NCBI RefSeq assembly: GCF_003672135.1
Contig: NC_039511.1
Coordinates: 15,712,464-15,776,463 of the forward strand
Length of the DNA: 64,000 nt
From: Ooceraea biroi
Taxonomy: Eukaryota > Arthropoda > Insecta > Hymenoptera > Formicidae
Reading direction: 5' to 3'
The position numbers were made by a program, and so were the translations under genes. Under the pieces are notes generated by a model. It ran no database searches, was not told the DNA's origin, and worked only from the letters and a program-made list of their open reading frames with translations. Of the stretch, positions 10,528-22,766 are shown one piece after another; position 1 is the first letter of the stretch, and the number at the start of each line of letters is the position of its first letter.

Positions 10528-10879
10528 CTGCAAGCACATAGGAACTGATTAACAAAGACTTTGAATTAGCGCTCCTGGAGAAATCAGCTTTCCTCTCAAG
10601 AATCTCGAGCGTATATTTAATTCAAACAGCGTCCCTTCATCCTTTAAACTTTTGCTAGATGCGGATCCGAATGCCCGACATGCGCGTATCTGTCGTTTCA
10701 GCGTTGCACAGGCTCTCCGATATGTGGATCACGAATTGGCTTATTGATGTCGGTTTCTCTCTCTCTCTCACCCCGTGCGTATAACGCTCCCCCCTCGATT
10801 CTCCCGTGTAAAACCGCGTAGGTGTGTAATCGGCCGTGGCTGAGTGTGGAGCGCACGTTAATTACCGATAATTGCTTAC
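10528..10879 (-). other. Intron 4-5 (352 bp), splits the first finger
   Basis: It interrupts the Ser codon of HRS. It includes a TC run near 10,757-10,770. Otherwise nothing was seen. Confidence 0.85.
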
Positions 10880-10952
10880 CTGCGGTGGTGAGAGTAGAGT
10901 CCGGTCACGTGACCCTGCCCCGTGCAGCCTGGGGTCGGGCACTTGTTGCCCT
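10880..10952 (-). CDS. Exon 4: first CCHHC finger (body) of the MYT1-like protein
   Basis: This 73-bp exon runs from acceptor tttgttacag (AG at 10954-10953) to donor CGCAG|GTAAGC (GT at 10879-10878). It encodes residues 689-712, EGNKCPTPGC followed by TGQGHVTGLYSHHR. Zinc ligands are C693, C698, H703 and H711; the fifth, C717, comes from exon 5. The codon for the Ser of HRS is split by the intron (phase 2). The sequence is very close to the vertebrate second finger, GHVTGLYPHHR as I recall it. A second AG two bases later (acagag) would shift the frame and is not used in this model. Confidence 0.95.
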
Positions 10953-13900
10953 CTGTAACAAATCAAACCGCCACGTAGAGCCAGATGTTGGTCTATTAAG
11001 TAGTGCGTCAGGTATTCATGAGATACGACGCACGCCAGGTTTTAGTCGAGCTTGCGACAGCTATGCATGAGCTTTTCGCTCCGATCTATGTAGACTTAAG
11101 CCGATCAAGCTCTATCCAGCAATCTGAGAGTGCTCTTTTTGTTACACGGCCTCTTGTAAGATAAACTTTAATCATTTCAGATTTCGTAAATTTAAATAAA
11201 ATTTTAAATGTATGATATGAATGATATGGATGTAACTGTCTATACACGCACGTATGTATGTATGATTATGTAATTGATAATAAAAATTCATTTAATTGTC
11301 TACTATGAATTTATTCGTATCAATCTTATTCAATAAATCCTATTGATGATCTTGTTTCTCTTAGCTACTTGTTCATCGTTTTGTCTCTCCCTACGATATG
11401 TTAATATGTACATATAAAATACTTAAAAAAATATTACTATGTCTTAAATCTTAAGTGCAGAAAGTGAAAATGCGACAAAATATGATCCCGCTTTAAGCTC
11501 ATTATGTTTCGATATTAATTACTACGACGGAGCGCGCACGGCGTGACGAGCTTTCTCTTTCTCTCTCTCTCTCTCTGCGTTGCGTTATTTCTGCACCGAA
11601 ATTGATGATCCCGACACAAGCGGGCTGTAATTCTGAATAAATTGGATATTTACACTGTCGACGAGTGTTGTTCGCGGCGGGGAACGCGCCGACCGGAATA
11701 CGGCATCGGCTTAATACGCATTAATGCATTGTTATTGCATTTGGTTTTATAATCTTGCACTCGCGGCCAATTAACGCGAGAGTATTGCACGCAAATCCAC
11801 TTTCGTCCCGCCATCCATCCGAAATGTGCGTACGAGTCGATACTTTAAGAGGAGATATTACCGTAGCGTGAAGGCTTTGTGGTGCTTCCATCTTTGATAA
11901 CGTGCTGTTGATACCCCAACATTTATCTATAAAATGATTTCTGCCGCGTAACAAAAAACTGTACATCTGCATTTTACAAATAAATCATTTTTAATTGACG
12001 GTATAACCAACGAAAGATATTAATTAACTACTATGCAAATGCAAATGTTGGAACGTTTACATATTTCCAAACAAATTTTCGAATACATATATGTATATAA
12101 AAAAAGAGACAGAGAGAGAAAGAGAGAGATTGTCGGTATAATGAACTCTCCACTGCCACAGATTTAAAAAATAAATATAAAAGATATATAAATCACAAAA
12201 TGTATAGAAATAATGTGGTATTTCGGTACGGCTTGTACGGTACTGCCGGCGACGCGAGCAGTTGAATGGAAATTAACTATTGAATGGCTGACAGCCGACG
12301 TATCCGACATCGTCGCGTAGTTTTATTCTGCACATCGAACCAGAATATAGCTTGCTCCCCGTTTGCCAATATATCACGCGTACCTTATGCCTCGCAGAGA
12401 CGGTTAAACAGTCGGGGCGAAGGATTCTGCGTGCAGGCACAGCGAGAAACAGTCGGCCGTGCCGTTCCACGTTAAAAATCTACTTGGCAAAATTTTTATT
12501 TCTCGTCCGAGAAATTCCTTGTTCGCGTTGTACCAAACGATAATCCAACGCTCGTATCAAGACAAGCGCAAAATTAAAAGATAGAAAGACAATGATTTAC
12601 AATAAATATATTCCGCTCTAGATCTGTAACGGGCTTTGGGGATGATACCTCGACAAGAGAAAATTTGCACAGCTTCCTCGAGCGTGCACGATATTTAGTA
12701 GCATTTTTCAGGATGAGTTTCCCCAATCCTGACGAGAGGCCCCAAGTGAAAGTTGAAAGGGTGGTCCGGAAGGGTAGAAACGGCCTCTCGCGTGCGGTCA
12801 GCCTGGATCTCGTCGCACAAGTTACGCATTTGTGAATAGCCTCTGGGATTTCTCTGTCCCGTGACTAAGCCTCCAGGATTAGTACCATGCGGGGTATGTG
12901 GCCGGCCTACAACTGTCCGCGAAACAAAGAACAGATAGATACTTCGTTCCCATGCGACAGAACGAAACTTCCAGCGATCGGGAAAAAAGTTTCGCCACGT
13001 GATATTACGTCCTTTCACCTCTCCCGCTCCCTCCCCGCTCGCGTATCTGTGCATTAATACGAGACACGTTTCCTTTTTCAGCATCGTCCGTTACTTATCG
13101 CCGTTATTATTATTCGTGCGAGTTAGAAAAGCGCCGGAGCGCTTTTAACATTCATTATGATTCATTGATCCTCGTTTGCGATTTCGCGAAGATACCTCAT
13201 TCATTAGCGGATTGTTGTGGACAGCGTGCACGGCACGACGATGCTTCGTCGAGGCTTATTTAGTGGCGCGCAATTCCTATCATCGAACGTCTGCATCAGC
13301 CAATCGTTAGCGTCGACAGTACCTAAATTTTTTCGAAACTTTTTCAAGTTCCCTTTGTGCTTGTAACGGTAATGCGAAACTACGGACGAGGCATGCCCAA
13401 ACGGCCAATTGTACCATCTGTCGTGCGCTTGATGTAACTTAATGGTGGGTATGGTGCACGTCACGTATGATCGCGTTCGTATTCCCGGGGCGACCTCGCG
13501 TGACCAGACAATTACGGGTTGCTAGTGCACTGCAGGTAGCCGAGAAGTACCAATCGGTTAATAGCAGCCCGTTCGGCAAGGCTCTCTTTATTTCAATCAT
13601 AAACGATAAATGTGGCTAAAGGTTTGCCTGCCCATTCCTCAGAATTAGACAGTACGATCGACTGAAAGCTATATTAATTGGTGGACACGGCTACGAGTTC
13701 CATACACGTGCTGTTCTCTTATTTATTATTAGCCCCAAACTTCCACACAAGACAACATTTAACGATGATTCGTTTATAACTACTGGACTCACAAGTGTAC
13801 ATTTTTTATAAAGTACAATATTCATGGAGCGTCTCGTAAAAAGATTTCACTTCTTTAGAAAATAATAAGTACATAATTCAAGTTTAGTCGAGATATATAG

Positions 13901-16900
13901 AAGACAAAAGTAATGTCTATGGTAACAATCTTCATCTAATGCAAATCGTTTCTAAATTTTTATTGAAACTTGATCAGAGATTTATCTGCCGCGGCAGCAG
14001 AGATCTCGTCTTGCGTGAGACTATATGGTTGGACACCGGATATCATCATGGATACATCATGACGGCGATGAAACATAGGTAGGTTTGTCACGTGTGTTAG
14101 AGGATCGGAGAGGGATTCCGAGGGAGCCCCATAAGGGGAGGCCAGCTTTAGGTTAGTTGACGGGGGAGGGTTTCTCTTGAAGTGAGCGTACTTTTATAAA
14201 CTTTGTCGTGTACTAATCCTCCCCGCCCGGGCCTGATCCCCTAGCCAACCTACGTTGGGGCTCTCCAATCGAGCGCCGTGACGCCGAGAAACTTCATCAG
14301 GTCGTCATTTCGCGTTTCGGAAGAGCGAGAACCGAGCACCGGGGGAGGAGGGATGAAGAAAGAAAGTCGATCCCTACTTAGGTGCTCGACTTTTTCCTAA
14401 GGCGGGCGCGCCGCGCCGCGCCGTCCACCTCCCCATAAATTGGATTACGATACGTGACGTCATTAGCGGCATGCTTTATTTGCGGGCCACGGCGCTCTCC
14501 AAGTTCCGAAGTTGAACGACGGCGCACGCTGTCAGGAATGTTTCGTAGCCCCCGCGTAATTCCTCGGGAAGAAACTCGACGGATTAATTTCGATTTGAAA
14601 TCAGAGTTCGGCCGAAGATTAAAGAGCCGACAGGCGCTTGACTTTCATTCGAATGAAGATAAAATCGCCGCGGCGACACGCATGGGGGTAACGTAGCTCA
14701 ACGAGCCGCGAAACGGCGCGTTATGAATCTTAGAGAATTCGTGATACAGGAAATCGCTGTTATTTTTATTTCGAGGGAGGAAATCGCTGAAGCTTCCTGG
14801 TTTTTAATTAGCGCCGGGTAAAAAAGGTTCACCGGATAACTGAGGGCGAGCGCGGTTGCCCTGGTAGGATTAATAAATTAGCCGTAAGGTTTTAAAACGG
14901 TCACGTCGGTGGCTAAGCTCCGGGGTGAAGGAAAAAAGTGAAAGAGATAGCGGGAGCAAGCGAGCGAGAGAGAGAACAAGAGCGAAGGGGCAGATAATGG
15001 TTCCGGTCAACAAAATGAATACCGGCACGCGCTGTTCTTTCCGGATGTCTGAATAGACTTGTAACGAGTCGGTCAGACTCGCCTTCACCCCTATTTTCCT
15101 CCTATCTTCTTTCTCTCCCTCTTTTTCATCATTTTCTTTCTCCTTTTTTAGATCTTATCCTCCCGGTCCCTCTATCGCACTCCCTCTCTTTTCGTTTCTT
15201 TTTCCCTGCAGCACGCTGTAATGGAGCAGCGGGAGTCAGAGGGAAGAGAGAAAAGAGCGGAATCAAGGGGTGAGAACGAGGACGAGCGCCGGTCACACGA
15301 GGGTGATGCCGTGGCCGCGTTGTAATTGTGTTATTTTGTAGCCATTTCACGTGAGGGTGCGCGGAAGGGGGTGGTACGTGTACATAAACACCGGGATTGT
15401 TTTATTCGGCCGGCTTGCGCGATACGCGCCGAGACTCTCGTTTCGACCACGGAAAAATCGTCGCCGTCGTCAAGATAATCGGGGAGAATTGGACGGCCGC
15501 CGCTCGCTAATTATTAACTCGCCGTCAAAAGTCGTTAATCAGCGCAATTGAGCGTTCACGTGTAATGAATATTCGCGCGCACCAATTAATCCCAGAACGG
15601 GCAGCGTACGTTGACGGTAACGCCGAAATTTCATGCGCCGGGGTATAAGCTGAATTTATTTGCGCGTTATTTAATTCGAATTGATGCTCGCGCGTTTTTA
15701 AGTATCCTGTCTTCGTCGACGATCAATTATCGCTCCGCCAGCGATGAAGAGACACAATGGGACGTAATTAAGGTGATTAGGTTTACTTCATAATGCGAGC
15801 TGTACATCAATCGCGTGCGTTAATGGAGCAGTGCCCGTATTCAATTTCTCTGCAATACGTAGAAACGTTGCAGAGCAAGCATCAAGCTAACTAATTGCAC
15901 TTTTGTGATTCAACTCTTTCATGCTTTCAGAGAACGAAAAGAATCGGTGAGTCGCGTGTCGCAAAGTGTCCTTGAGAACGCCTTGCGAGCACACAGGATA
16001 CCATTAACGCACGCGGCTGTTATTTGCCGTGAGAGCAACAATCATCTTGAGGTGACGTTAACTTTTTGGTAGCATGGCGCGAGATAAATCCTATATACTA
16101 GATTTTAACAAAAATAATAAAAATAAATGCCTATTTCGCAACATGTGCAGAGAATGCAACTACAACAGCTCGAGATAGTATGCGTAAATTCAATCGTACA
16201 AAATCGCGCGGGTGACTCTACAGGAATTTCCGACAGAACTGCCGTAAAACTGCAGAAAACTTGATCGTGCACGGAGTACTCGATGCATATAATAGCTTCC
16301 GGTTACCATTCCACGGGGAGTCGCACGCCGGACATGCTGGATAAGGAAAAGATCGGGGGTTCTAAAAAAAGGGCAGCGCGAGGCAGTCACAAAGTAGGTA
16401 TTTACACACGGAGGCGCGCGCGCGCGCACGACGCCTTTAAAGAGAGGGTAGAGCCCTCGCGCGCGAGTAAAGGTCCTTTTTATGCGTGCGGTCGCAAAGG
16501 CAGCGTAAAATTGAGTTACAGGGCAGTTTATTTTTTTATTAGCCGGCTCGACCCCGCCGCGCGCGCGGCCGGTCTTTCTCGACGCGGAAAGGGTGGTTTT
16601 TGCGGCCGACGGATTTCCCGATAGCGGTTTTATGGCGTGTCAACACGCTCTTACGCCTGCATGTGAGCGAGCGGCGAATAAAAAAAAGGGTGCACGCGAT
16701 CGTCACGCTAAATCGAAGAGATCAAGAGCACCTCTCGGCAACGAGAGGCAGAGAGGGAAATAGAGTAAGGCAGACAAAGTGGAAGGAAGAGAGAAAAAGG
16801 TAGGTGGATTTCCGATTAAAATCTCAGCTTGGTCGACTCTGGTATGTTGTATCGCCGTCACGCTGGTAAGCGCGACTAATCGTGTCCATTTATCATGCTG

Positions 16901-18497
16901 CATAGCTGTATCTGAGATTTCGCGATGAGAGAACTGTTTTGGCCATCCAGTCAATTAACGATTGAAATCGCGAGCATTGCTTATGCTATTTTTTTTTAAT
17001 TAAATTATCTGAGACAATTGGAATCGGTCCTCATTATCGAATTAATATCTCGCGTAATGATCGTCTGGCGACAGATGAAAAGTCAAACGCGGGAGATTGA
17101 ATTCTTGAAAGCGATCATCTTCGCAGCCATCGGCTGGAGAAAACGTTAAGGGGATAATGAGGACAGGCAGCCAGGCGCAGGGTGGTAATAAGGTGGCTTG
17201 GAGCGGCTGGGATGCTAGTCACGTTTCCAGCCGCTGACAGCTGCGGCTTATACGTATGACGTGGTATCAACCCCAAATTTCCCCGACTAGACACGTCGTG
17301 TCTTCGCTGCCCTAAGACCCTGGAATGCACTCGAGCCTACACCTGTCACACCATGGCGCATCTACAGCGTGACGCACGTGGGTAGCTCTTTGATTCTTCG
17401 AGGAAGAAAGATCGCGCCCAGTTATGCCGCGACGCGTTACGCTCGTCGCGTTTATTGAAACAAATTAATTTCGTCAACAGCCGGAAGCGTCTAAACACTA
17501 TATTTTTGCAGAGTGTCATTTCTGCCAATTTTTAAAGCGCAACTCCTCGAATACGATACCGTTTTCGTGCAGATAATTTCGCGCGGATGACAATCGGCAG
17601 CAGGACGCGTGGCGACAAGTGAGATAAACAAAGAAACGAGTGGAAGAGTAACAACGGGGATAAGGAATGGGATATGGAATGGCTATATCATAGGACACGG
17701 CGAATAATTTTACCCGAAGAGACCTTGATTTCAGCATTTGAGTCATCACCCCTCGCTTCGTAATTATTGATTTTCCGTGCTGCCCTAACTCCCCTAACTT
17801 TATAGAGAGCAAGACAGAGAAAGTAAGTGAGAGACAGAGAGAGCAGAAACGAGAGAGAGAGACAAGACGAGGAACGGCGTAAGCGAGAGTCGAAAATGCC
17901 TTTTGTCCCCTTTCGTAACGTATAACGTACGAGCGGTAACCCTACTGCGACTTACGATTACTATCTCCGTCAATAATTTAAAGGGTTTCGAACACACGCG
18001 CGCGTTTGTTGTATCCCATAGAGTTTAAAAGTATCATTAAAATTTTCAAAGTCGCCAAGTTTCAAAGTCGCATTGTATGATGAGAGGGTGCATCGTTCAC
18101 ATGCATTTCTTGCGTGTACAATTTTAAGTTTCTTCTGTTTAAGAAATCACTGACGTCTCGATATAGAAATGTATCATCAAGAAGAGAAACTTTTAATTCG
18201 AAAAATCTTCGTCCATATTAGATGGTATAATTATTCTTTCCTACGCTATAATAGATAGTAACAGCCCGTTCATCAAAATTGGCTACTAACATAAGTGATC
18301 ACGTGCATATCAATATCAGCATGGAACTTTAAATAATATCTTCCACGAGGTTGAAGTTATCGATAACAACATCAGTTTGTTTATGCATTTTTGCATTGTG
18401 TCATGATTTATATTATATTTCGGGAGACTGAATCAATAATCGATCCTACACAATACCACGCTTCTTAATGTGACAGACACGACATCGAAATCCTCAC
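10953..18497 (-). other. Intron 3-4 (7.5 kb)
   Basis: No exon is required, because phase 1 leads to phase 1 directly (G|AG gives Glu689). Contents: a TC run at 11,553-11,576, GA-rich tract at 12,105-12,130, CpG-rich blocks at about 12,750-13,060, 14,250-15,600 and 16,400-16,640 (with a CG dinucleotide run near 16,416-16,428), and a GA-rich stretch at 17,810-17,880. No transposon, RNA gene or second gene was recognised. Confidence 0.7.
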
Positions 18498-20452
18498 CTC
18501 TGCCGAGACTGGACGGAGACATAGACATTCCCGGCCTGCTAGTGTCGAAGGTGCCAGGTCTCTCTGGCATTTTCATGACATTGTCCTGCTGACCACTCGC
18601 TGAGGGCACATCGGTAGCTGTTGGACTAGACGTAGTGGTAGTGATCGTCGTGACGGTTATGCTGGCGATGCTGTTTGCGTTAGGATTCCCGGCAGGATTC
18701 GTCGTATTGCTGCTGTCGCTGGCACCGTTATTGCCGTTGGTTGTCTTACTGCCGACTCCGTTGCCGTTCGTGTTCGTGGTGTTGCTTGCATTGCTGTTGT
18801 TCCCCGTGGTGCAGCTGCTCACGGCGGCGACACTGACCACTCCTTCCCTCGCGATATCCTGGATTGCACTGGCCGCCCTGGAACCCACTCCCGCGGGTTG
18901 AAGAATCGTATATTGTTTCGAGGAGTCGGGGCTGGTAACGGAAGGTAGACTGCCGGTGGGGCTCTTGCTGGGGGACACAGAATTTGGGGCAACTTCGTGA
19001 GCCGTCACGTGGTGATTGTCCTCCTTCGAAGACTTCAGCTGCAGCAGAGACACCGAAGACGCGTGTTTGTCTTCCGACGTGGGCGATATACCGGCTACGG
19101 GCTGCGGCGTCGGCATCGTTGGTCCAGGCGTGGGATACCCCACGAAAGTAGCGGAAGCTGGGTACGGACCGATCGGCGGGATAGCCGAGGAGGCCACCGG
19201 AACTGATGCGGTGCTGCGACACGACGCTTTCGAGTGATCCGAATTGGGTGGCCTGAAAGCGGACGTTGCCGAAAACGGCGAGCTCGTTGGCGGTGACGAA
19301 GACGACGAAGTTCCCGTAGGTGAGACTTTCATGTTGGTGTCGTTATATTGTCTTTGGTAGTTCGAATAGAGCGTTTGATGTTGCTGCGGATGGTGTTGCT
19401 GCTGCTGCTGTTGCCTGCCGATGTTCTGGGGCGACTGACCATTCTTGCACGTTCGGTCTCGTTCCCTGTCACTCGTTCTTTCTCGATCGCCTTCGTCCTT
19501 GTCGGCGGTCGGATCCGACATGTCGATTTCCAGCTCGTTGGATGAATCGTCGACTAGCTCGTTGAAATCCGGCGGGTCGTATCTGGAGTACTTGTCCGAT
19601 TGCCTGCCCTGAGACTCAACGTGCACATTCACCATGTTCCTGTCGCCTCTGTCTTTGCTCGACAACGAGCGAACGGAGATCGGTCTGATTTTCGGTGGTT
19701 CGTTCTGATTGACGTTGTTGACTTGAGACTGGGTGTTCGCGCATTCGTTCTCTACCTTTAACAGGTTATCCAGATCCTTCTTAGTTTTGGTCGGATGTTG
19801 CTTGAAATCCAGCTGCTTATTGTGCTGTTGCATCTTCACTAACCGATCGTGCTGTCCGCGGAAGGTGATTACGTCCTTCAACGAACAGCCGGTGTCGTTA
19901 CTCGTACTCGAAGACGTTGATATTGACGAGGGTGATAATTTCTCCTTCTTTTCTTCAAAGAGATTTTCAAAGTTGGATTCGTATCTATCATCGTCCGAAT
20001 TGCCTCTCTGATATAAGGATCCCCTGGGTCCAGGCCAACTGCCTGACAGACTCTTCAAGGCGGCCTCCGTCTCTCTTATGAGAGTCTCATCGTCCTCAGG
20101 TTCTTCGCAGTGCTTGCTGGATTTCCTGGCGGGACTGCCCGAGTTACCCGACGCAAACGCGCGCTTCTTCTGCGGCAGCGGTATGTTTTTGTTAGGATCA
20201 ACAATGTCCATCGTCTTTCGCACGTCATCGTCGCGTACGCTTTTTCTCCTTCGCTTCGCGGCGGCGTCAGTCGACTCCATCTCTTGCGGCGCGTTCGTCT
20301 GCAGGCCCTTCTTGCTGATCAACAACTGCTGCGACTGTTGTGACGGCTGCTGCATTTGTTTAGGATTCTGCGCGACCGACTCTGCCTCCAGCTTCCGCTT
20401 TTTAAGATGAGCCATCGCATTCTGTCCGCCCGGCACGCTGGTCAGTTCCACC
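18498..20452 (-). CDS. Exon 3: giant N-terminal exon of the MYT1-like gene
   Basis: This 1,955-bp exon encodes residues 37-688. It opens after acceptor tttgtgttccag (AG at 20454-20453) and ends at donor AGAG|GTGAGG (GT at 18497-18496, phase 1). Visible in order: VELTSVPGGQN; a basic LKKRK patch (53-57) and KRRRK (103-107), likely nuclear localisation signals; an acidic stretch at 153-160 (EEPEDDET) leading into LIRETEAALKSLSG, which resembles a VRETVDSLKLL segment I recall from vertebrate MYT1L; a Ser run near 212-222; DFNELVDDSSNELEID (332-347); a Q6 run with HH/HQ at 384-396; and Ser/Pro, Thr and Asn/Thr/Gly-rich sequence to the end. No zinc finger is present. Most of it is predicted to be disordered. 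Its frame is also open upstream of the acceptor to an ATG at 20562. Confidence 0.93.
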
Positions 20453-20871
20453 CTGGAACACAAAAATTCCAGAGGATCAGCAAGTCTGCTCTGCCATGCG
20501 GGCGCAAGGGACGCGGTGCGTTCGGTACACGAGTGCAAGGTCGTCGAGTTCGAGGCCGGCACAAACGGGAGAGGACCACCTCGCTCAGGATCCGCGCCGC
20601 TCTTTCATCGCGGAAGATCCCCAGCGTCCGACCCGGACATCTTCTCTTTTTCTCCCTCCGTCATCTACTTAACAGTGCATTTCAAAGTCTAAGGGACTAT
20701 CTCTCAAGAGAATTCACCTGACATCCGCAGAGGTTCATCGAGTGCGTCGCCGCAAATCCAAAGAGTCATGCCGCACAGCTGTGAGATGCGTCTGTGTCTC
20801 TCCGTCTGTCTTTCTCTCTCTTTCTCTCTCTCGTTCTGTCCTGGTGAACGATCTCGCTTGACTGTTTGTAT

Positions 20872-20890
20872 TATATATATATATATATAT
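20872..20890. repeat. TA dinucleotide run
   Basis: About nine tandem TA units in intron 2-3, 420 bases upstream of exon 3. Confidence 0.95.
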
Positions 20891-22720
20891 GTATATTTTT
20901 CTAGCGACGTACACTCTATCTCTCTTGCTTCGTTCTTGCGGCAGACTCGAGACGTTCCGACAAGCACTTGCGTGACACGCACGCGCGCGGACACACGGGG
21001 CGCGAGGATACGCGCGTGCTCGACAAACCACCGATATCTATATATACATATATGTATACATATACACGTATACATATATATATAGGTAAGAAGTCCGACT
21101 CGTGTGCGCGATGAGCCCTCTCAGACGGGGTGCTCGCGAGCTACTGTGCTATGTTTAAGTTCGTTCGGGGGTGGCGATCTTCTGTCGCGCGCGGAGGGGA
21201 TGAAGACTTGCGCGGGCAGCCGGCGGCTTCTGCTTCGTCGCGAAAGGTGGGGGCGGGTTCTGCGCACTGTCCACCCCCTTGAGCTCGGCTGGAGCACGAT
21301 TCCCGGCCCCTCTGCACATCCCCCTCGCTCACCTCGACCACCCCTCCCGCCACGGTTATCGTAGAAGGGGACGCGATTCCTGGGTGCACACCTAGGACCC
21401 TCTCGCTCTCTCTTTCTCAGTGCGCTGAGGTACGTGCTCCGTACGTCTCCTCTCCCGCTTATATCCACCCGCGTCTATACTACCATCCCTCCGCCATCCC
21501 TCGGGCACTCGCGCCGCTATATACGTATGTACGTGTTACCTGCTCCTCTTTGCCGCCTTAAGAATCCGAGCAACATTGGTCCCGGCCAGCGACCTCGCGG
21601 GTCTACTCCCTTTACAATCTGCGAGTTCTTCGCGCAGCAGCATTTTCAAAGGAGAAATCAAGTCGCCGCCGTCTTAACGGGAATAACTTTGTTCACAGCA
21701 AATTTTGTAATTTTCTCATCGTACTTTTCTGCCTGGCAGAATAAATATTTATCAGATAGCTAGTTTTGGGGAAATCGAGAATGATTATGGTTTCAGGTGT
21801 ACGATTCGTCGTAATGTACGCGATAAATCAATCGTCACACGCAGGCACGCACACGTTACATCTCGCCAAGTGGTATTTTATACATTTTAACGTTGAAGAG
21901 ATCCCCCCGAATTTGACGTCTAGCTCTGCACGGAATTCTCCGACACGCGACTACACATTATTTCAAATTAATAAGTTATCCGCCCTTCCGTTGACTTGTA
22001 AGACTTTAGGCCTTTAACTGCACAACGTTCGCCCTTTGGTACGCTCGTAAGGTTTACAGCGATAGGAGGAACCTACAACTGGAATTAGATAAACCCGAGC
22101 TCCTGGAGGTGGCGGAGGCAGAAGAAGAGCGGGATCAGCGTCAGCGCTTAGCGGAGCTCCCTAGGATCCCAAGGAATGAGAGAGCTTCCCTTAAACCTTA
22201 AACCCTCCTCAGACCACGTAGCCGGGAGTTTAGAGCGACGAACTCTTGCTAGGGACCGCGGTGGGAGGACGGCGGGAGTGCCCTCGTCCAAAATCGGAAG
22301 TTAAATCGCACCGACGGCTTAAGACATTATCACTTTTCTTTGCGGACCAATGCTCTTGAAACTGGCCTTCGACGGAGGAACTAGGTAAGGGCAAAGCAGC
22401 GGGTTGAAGGGGAGAAAAGTGGGGGGAGAGAGGGAGACGTGGAGCAAGAAAGAGCTAGGATCCCTTCGAGTTGCGGATCGATGCGTCCTGGTCCACCCTC
22501 CAGTTACGTGTCATCCCTTACGGTCTGTGGGGAATAATTAGAAAGCAAGCGTAGTCCTGGCATGCGGGTGAGTAGCCCCATAGATGTACATACCACGTAA
22601 AGGTCGACTTTAAATTCTTGCAAAAAGAGAACGCCGCCGATATACTATCGAAGTCTCCGTCGGGGCGGCTACAAGCGTCTCCGGTGTCACGCGAGGCATC
22701 GAATGCACGTTGACTCTTAC

Positions 22721-22766
22721 TTGCAGTTACTTCGCTCGTTATGGCAGCTTCAGCGCCGTCAGCCAT
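22721..22766 (-). other. Candidate alternative first coding exon
   Basis: An ATG at 22766-22764 opens MADGAEAAITSEVTA and runs into a good donor, GCAA|GTAAGA (GT at 22720-22719), in phase 1. Phase 1 does not fit exon 3 but fits exon 4, where A|AG would give Lys followed by GNKCPTPGC. The result would be a short isoform made only of the finger pair and the C-terminal half. This is inference; there is no transcript evidence in the sequence. Confidence 0.3.

Noticed and set aside
10950..10954. Alternative acceptor two bases downstream at exon 4 (acagag).
   Set aside because: It would shift the frame by two bases and destroy the finger.
18635..20410. Several plus-strand open frames of 65-110 codons opposite exon 3.
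   Set aside because: They are shadows of the Ser/Asn/Thr-rich coding exon and have hydrophobic or Arg-rich, non-family composition.
21141..21468. A possible small exon near 21,340 with a GTGAGC donor.
   Set aside because: The acceptor has little pyrimidine tract and the region is Gly/Pro-rich low complexity.
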